A DNA stretch of 10,058 nucleotides from Scatosoma sp045652965 (GTDB lineage Bacteria > Bacillota > Clostridia > Christensenellales > Borkfalkiaceae). A program made the translations under genes and the position numbers. The notes below the pieces were generated by a model, which saw nothing but the letters and a program-made list of their open reading frames with translations, had not been told where the DNA came from and searched no databases. Below, piece by piece: positions 5,818-10,058 of this stretch (position 1 is the first letter of the stretch; each line of letters starts with the position of its first letter). Location of the stretch: assembly GCA_045652965.1 (NCBI GenBank), contig JAZOLI010000121.1, positions 1-10,058 on the forward strand, in the 5' to 3' direction.

Positions 5818-8800
5818 TTATTTCACTTCTTCCGTGTTTTCAGAAGCCGCGTAGCCGCCGATATATTGCGGCGTCACGCTCTTATAGGATTTTGTACCCG
5901 TACCTGCAGGGATGAGCTTACCGATAATAACGTTTTCTTTCAAGCCAACGAGATAATCACGTTTGGTGCGAATTGCAGCTTCCGTGAGTACTCTCGACGT
6001 TTCTTGGAAGGATGCCGCCGAAAGGAAGCTGTCCGTTGCGAGCGCGGCTTTGGTGATACCGAGCAAGACACGCTTTGCAAGCGCGGGTCTGCCGCCATTT
6101 GCAAGCGCTTTTGCGCTTTCGTCTTGGAAGGTGACCATATCCACGAGTTCGCCAGGAAGCAAGTTGGTGTCGCCTGCGTTCTCGATGCGTACCTTTTTAA
6201 GCATTTGACGAACGATGATTTCAACGTGTTTGTCGTTGATTTCAACGCCTTGCGAACGATATACCGATTGCACTTGTTCAAGGATATAATCTTGAACACC
6301 TTTAACGCCTTGCACGCGCAAAATGTCTTGGGGATATACGCTACCAGCGTTCAAAAGTACGCCAGGCGTAACCTTGTCGCCGTTTTTCACTTTGATTTCT
6401 GCGTTGAAAGGCAAGCTATATTCTTTCTTGAGTTCGCCCGTCGCTTCGTCCATAATCTTGATATGCTTCGAACCGTCGGAATCGTCCAAGTTTACGATAC
6501 CTTCCACTTCGCAAATCGTTGCGCAGCCCTTGGGTTTACGAACTTCGAAAAGTTCTTCAACACGGGGCAAACCTTGCGTGATGTCACCCGTTGCTGCAAT
6601 ACCACCCGTGTGGAACGTTCTCATCGTGAGCTGCGTACCAGGTTCACCGATGGATTGCGCCGCGATCGTACCAACCGCTTCGCCCACTTGTACGGGAAGC
6701 GTCGTTGCCATGTTCTTACCATAGCACTTCGCGCAAACGCCGAATTTCGACGAGCAACCGAAGATGCTACGGATAGACACTTCTTGAATGCCTGCCGCAA
6801 CGATCGCATCCGCTTCTTTTTCGTCGATAAACGTGTTCATAGGTGCAAGGATTTCACCCGTTGCAGGATCTACAACGTCTTCCGCCGCAAATCTACCCAA
6901 AATACGCGATTTCAAACCTTCAATTTCTTTACCTACGATATCGTAAATCGCTTTCACTTTCATGCCCTGAGGTTTTCTGCCTGCACAGCAATCTTCTTCT
7001 CGAACGATAATTTCGTGGGATACGTCTACCAAACGACGAGTCAAATAACCAGAGTCTGCCGTTTTAAGTGCGGTATCCGTCAAACCTTTACGGCCACCGT
7101 GCGAGGAGATGAAATATTCGAGAACGGAAAGACCGTTTCTGAAACACGATTTAACGGGAACTTCGATCTTTTTACCTTGGGGGTTAACCATTAGACCACG
7201 CATACCAGCAAGCTGTTTGATTTGGTCGATCGAACCACGCGCACCCGAATCCGCCATCATCCAAATGGGGTTAAACTTGTCGTCTTCGCCTTGCTTTTTA
7301 AGCAAGCTTGCAACCTTATCCGTTGCCGCATCCCATTGTGCGATAACTGCGCTGTATCTTTCTTCTTCGTTGAGTAAACCACGCGCAAATTTCTTCGCGA
7401 TCTTGCCCACTTCTTTTTCCGCGTTTTCGATAATTTCCTGTTTTTCCGCAGGGATCTTCATATCGAATACAGACGTCGTAAGTGCCGCAAGCGTGGAATA
7501 TTTATAACCACGTTCTTTCATTGCGTCCAAAACGTAGGAAGCCTTAGGCGCTTTGCCCGTTCTAAACGAAGCTTCAACAATACGCGACAAATGCTTCTTG
7601 CCGATTGCTCTTGCATTTCCGATAAATTCGGTGTCGAGTTCCAAACGCAAGTAGGATTCCGGCGTTTCACGTTTTACAAAACCAAGGTCTTGAGGCAAGC
7701 CTTCGTTGTAGATCAAACGACCAATCGTCGTTTTGATAACACCCACAACTTCGAGTTTGCCCGTGTTTTCGTTGCGACGCACGGTTGCGCTCTTCACGAT
7801 GGTATCACCCGCCTTGTTTTCCACAGGGCAAACGTAAGGCAAAGGCAAATCTTCAAACTTACCTTCGGGCAATTCTACCACGCGCTTCACGTACATTTCG
7901 TCTTGCTCGTGCGCAACCTTGCTTTGATATGCCAAAATCGCTTCGTTTTCCGACGAATAGATGGGCGGAATATACGTTTCGCCATCTTCGCAAGGTCTAC
8001 CTTGTTCGTCGTATTTTTTGCCCTCTTCGCGACGTTTGATCGTGAGATAGTAAGCACCGATAATCATGTCTTGCGTCGGCGACATAACCGATTTACCATC
8101 GGCAAGCTTCAAAATGTTGTTCGCCGAAAGCATCAAAAATCTCGCTTCCGCTTGCGCTTCTACGCTCAAAGGAAGGTGCACAGCCATTTGGTCACCGTCG
8201 AAGTCGGCGTTGAAAGGTCCGCAAACGAGCGGGGAAATTTTAATTGCTCTACCTTCGATCAAAACGGGTTCAAATGCTTGAATGGACAAGCGGTGAAGGG
8301 TAGGTGCACGGTTCAAAAGCACGGGGTGATCTTTGATAACGTCTTCTAAAACGTTCCAAACCATATCCTTTGCCTTTTCCACGGCACGCTTCGCCGTTTT
8401 GATGTTGTGGCATTGCCCGCTTTCCACAAGACGTTTCATGATGAACGGCTTGAAAAGCTCGATTGCCATTTCCTTAGGTAAACCGCATTGATAAATTTTA
8501 AGTTCAGGCCCTACGACGATAACCGAACGACCGGAATAGTCTACACGTTTACCAAGCAAGTTTTGACGGAAACGACCTTGCTTACCGCGAAGCATTGCGG
8601 AAAGCGATTTCAAATCACGGTTGGAAGGGCCGCTAAGCGCCTTGCCGCGTCTGCCGTTGTCCACAAGCGCATCCACTGCTTCTTGAAGCATGCGCTTTTC
8701 GTTTTTCACGATCATTTCGGGCGCGCCGATTTCCATCATCTTCTTCAAACGATTGTTTCTGTTGATAACTCTACGATACAAATCGTTCAAGTCGGACGTA

Positions 8801-9582
8801 GCGAATCTACCGCCGTCGAGCTGTACCATAGGACGGATATCGGGCGGAATTACGGGAAGCACCGTCAAGATCATCCATTCGGGGCGGGTGCCACTCTTTC
8901 TGAACGATTCGATAACTTCCAAACGCTTGATCGCCTTGATTGCTTTTTGACCAGGGCCCTTGGGGTTGTTCGTGCCTTCGTCGAGCGCCTTTTTGCAAAT
9001 CTCCGCTTCTTTGTCAAGGTCGACTGCCATCAAGAGCTCGCGAATAGATTCTGCGCCCATGCCCACTTTCAAGCCCGTCGCTTCTAAATCGCCGTAGCGT
9101 TCTTCGATTTCACGGAGTTGCTTATCCGTGATTACTTGTTTATATTCAAGCTCTTCAATGCTACCGGGGTTGATAACCACGTAGGAAGCAAAGTAGATAA
9201 CTTGTTCGAGTTGTTTAGGTCCCATGTTGAGCAAAAGCCCGATTTTCGAAGGCACGCCTTTGAAATACCAGATATGCGAAACGGGAGCTGCAAGTTCGAT
9301 ATGTCCCATTCTTTCACGTCTTACTTTCGAGCGCGTGATTTCTACACCACACTTTTCGCAAACGTGGCCTTTATATTTCACTCTTTTATATTTACCGCAA
9401 TGACATTCCCAATCTTTCATCGGCCCGAAGATCTTTTCGCAGAAAAGACCGTCCTTTTCCGGCTTTTGGGTACGGTAGTTGATCGTTTCGGGTTTGGTCA
9501 CTTCCCCGAACGACCATTCTCTGATTTTCTCAGGAGATGCAATACTGATTTGAATAGAATTGAAATCGTTTAATTCGTACAT
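5818..9582 (-). CDS. rpoC: DNA-directed RNA polymerase subunit beta'
   Basis: This is the largest core RNA polymerase subunit, which contributes the active-site magnesium ligands. The 1254-residue protein is complete. The N-terminal zinc ribbon has C60, C62, C75 and C78. The catalytic loop NADFDGDQMAVH is at 458-469 with D460, D462 and D464. A bridge-helix region runs around RKGLTDTALKTADSGYLTRR (831-850). The second zinc site is C865, C943, C950 and C953. The trigger-loop segment MRTFHTGG is at 987-994. It is about 55 residues longer than my recollection of B. subtilis RpoC (about 1199), and the extra sequence appears to lie between roughly 517 and 615, after SPTQDM. The ATG at 9582 is preceded by AAGGAG, which overlaps the rpoB stop codon. 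Transcription ends at the terminator at 5786-5753, so no str-operon ribosomal genes follow directly. Confidence 0.99.
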   Translation of the reverse strand: MYELNDFNSIQISIASPEKIREWSFGEVTKPETINYRTQKPEKDGLFCEKIFGPMKDWECHCGKYKRVKYKGHVCEKCGVEITRSKVRRERMGHIELAAPVSHIWYFKGVPSKIGLLLNMGPKQLEQVIYFASYVVINPGSIEELEYKQVITDKQLREIEERYGDLEATGLKVGMGAESIRELLMAVDLDKEAEICKKALDEGTNNPKGPGQKAIKAIKRLEVIESFRKSGTRPEWMILTVLPVIPPDIRPMVQLDGGRFATSDLNDLYRRVINRNNRLKKMMEIGAPEMIVKNEKRMLQEAVDALVDNGRRGKALSGPSNRDLKSLSAMLRGKQGRFRQNLLGKRVDYSGRSVIVVGPELKIYQCGLPKEMAIELFKPFIMKRLVESGQCHNIKTAKRAVEKAKDMVWNVLEDVIKDHPVLLNRAPTLHRLSIQAFEPVLIEGRAIKISPLVCGPFNADFDGDQMAVHLPLSVEAQAEARFLMLSANNILKLADGKSVMSPTQDMIIGAYYLTIKRREEGKKYDEQGRPCEDGETYIPPIYSSENEAILAYQSKVAHEQDEMYVKRVVELPEGKFEDLPLPYVCPVENKAGDTIVKSATVRRNENTGKLEVVGVIKTTIGRLIYNEGLPQDLGFVKRETPESYLRLELDTEFIGNARAIGKKHLSRIVEASFRTGKAPKASYVLDAMKERGYKYSTLAALTTSVFDMKIPAEKQEIIENAEKEVGKIAKKFARGLLNEEERYSAVIAQWDAATDKVASLLKKQGEDDKFNPIWMMADSGARGSIDQIKQLAGMRGLMVNPQGKKIEVPVKSCFRNGLSVLEYFISSHGGRKGLTDTALKTADSGYLTRRLVDVSHEIIVREEDCCAGRKPQGMKVKAIYDIVGKEIEGLKSRILGRFAAEDVVDPATGEILAPMNTFIDEKEADAIVAAGIQEVSIRSIFGCSSKFGVCAKCYGKNMATTLPVQVGEAVGTIAAQSIGEPGTQLTMRTFHTGGIAATGDITQGLPRVEELFEVRKPKGCATICEVEGIVNLDDSDGSKHIKIMDEATGELKKEYSLPFNAEIKVKNGDKVTPGVLLNAGSVYPQDILRVQGVKGVQDYILEQVQSVYRSQGVEINDKHVEIIVRQMLKKVRIENAGDTNLLPGELVDMVTFQDESAKALANGGRPALAKRVLLGITKAALATDSFLSAASFQETSRVLTEAAIRTKRDYLVGLKENVIIGKLIPAGTGTKSYKSVTPQYIGGYAASENTEEVK

Positions 9583-9594
9583 AATAATCTCTCC

Positions 9595-10058
9595 TTACTC
9601 GTCGTCCCCGAACGAATCGTCTTCGTCCTCGTCTTCAAACAATTTGCCAAAACCAAACGTTTCGTCGTCAAGATCGTCTTCAAACTCGTCGTCATCCACA
9701 TCGCCGTTGAAACCGTCTTCATCGTCGCTTTCGTCGTCGAAAATCGTTTGCACGTCGAAGTCTTCATCGTCGTCTTCTTCCATATCGTCCATACCGAAGT
9801 CAATTTCTTCAAGTGCTTCGGGTTTAAGACCTTCGCTGCGTTTTGCTTCCACGTTGAAGTTGTCTTCTTCTTCCTCGAATTCGCGGATGACAAGTTCGTC
9901 GCCCGATTCGGTGAGCACTTTTACGTCAAGCGCCAACGATTGCAATTCTTTGAGCAACACTTTGAACGCTTCGGGAATGCCCGGTTCGGAAATGTTTTCG
10001 CCACGAACGATAGATTCGTAGGTCTTTACACGACCCACAACGTCGTCCGATTTCACGG
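9595..10058 (-). CDS. rpoB: DNA-directed RNA polymerase subunit beta, C-terminal end; begins outside the window
   Basis: Only the last 154 codons are present. The segment from the window edge, VKSDDVVGRVKTYESIVRGE then PGIPEAFKVLLKELQSLALD, is the conserved RpoB C-terminal region that binds beta' and forms the clamp base. After it, about 100 residues form a poorly conserved tail. The last 65 residues contain 38 Asp/Glu (58%) and a single lysine, with Phe residues spaced through the acidic runs, so the tail is almost certainly disordered. Firmicutes RpoB proteins often have an acidic tail, but this one is long and extreme. The TAA stop (9597-9595) overlaps the rpoC ribosome binding site, giving a 12-bp gap to the rpoC start. 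The GTG at 10056 is an internal valine, not a start. Confidence 0.98.
   Translation of the reverse strand, partial: VKSDDVVGRVKTYESIVRGENISEPGIPEAFKVLLKELQSLALDVKVLTESGDELVIREFEEEEDNFNVEAKRSEGLKPEALEEIDFGMDDMEEDDDEDFDVQTIFDDESDDEDGFNGDVDDDEFEDDLDDETFGFGKLFEDEDEDDSFGDDE

Noticed and set aside
5812..7194. A 460-codon open frame on the plus strand, plus further long ones at 7591-8349 and 8488-9087
   Set aside because: All are antisense to rpoC, have Phe/Arg/His-rich shadow composition, and show no domain or ribosome binding site. The open frames arise from codon bias of the conserved gene.
9560..10021. A serine-rich plus-strand open frame of 153 codons
   Set aside because: It is the mirror of the Asp/Glu codon runs (GAC/GAT/GAA) in the RpoB acidic tail, which read as serine on the other strand.

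Overview
All eight genes I can support lie on the minus strand, so transcription runs from high to low coordinates: rpoB (3' end only), rpoC, a Glf/HemY-like FAD oxidoreductase, a polytopic GT-C-type glycosyltransferase, a GtrA-family membrane protein, pflA, a small thioredoxin-fold gene, and pflB (5' end only). The window suggests an anaerobic, low-to-moderate-GC Bacillota (Clostridia-like) genome. The signs are textbook TTGACA-17-TATAAT promoters, strong AGGAG-type ribosome binding sites, oxygen-sensitive pyruvate formate-lyase genes, a Firmicutes-type acidic RpoB tail and an RpoC without the large proteobacterial insertions. I cannot name a genus.

Region by region: 10058-9595 is the C-terminus of RpoB, ending in a long acidic tail. 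Its stop codon overlaps the rpoC ribosome binding site. RpoC fills 9582-5818 and is closed by a strong intrinsic terminator (5786-5753). A consensus promoter just beyond it (5738-5710) starts a cell-envelope transcription unit: the FAD oxidoreductase (GTG start at 5678) and, 1 bp later, the GT-C-like membrane protein. That unit ends at a 276-bp palindromic element (2162-2437) with 20-bp terminal inverted repeats and flanking TA dinucleotides. The element supplies the last codon and stop codon of the membrane protein and carries an intrinsic terminator. GtrA follows, with no promoter I could identify.

The low-coordinate third is a fermentation operon: pflA, then a thioredoxin-like protein with a CANC active site translated from a TTG start in a TTGA overlap, then pflB. 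Its control region (about 1448-1632) holds two consensus promoters in tandem, a 12-bp near-identical repeat beside each -35 box, and a terminator-like hairpin with a U-run inside the leader. The gene order (activase first) and the inserted thioredoxin gene are the notable biology.

The best candidates for something undescribed are the structured inverted-repeat element at 2162-2437 and the thioredoxin-fold protein lodged in the pfl operon. No protein-coding gene of wholly unknown family is evident, and no tRNA, rRNA or CRISPR is seen.
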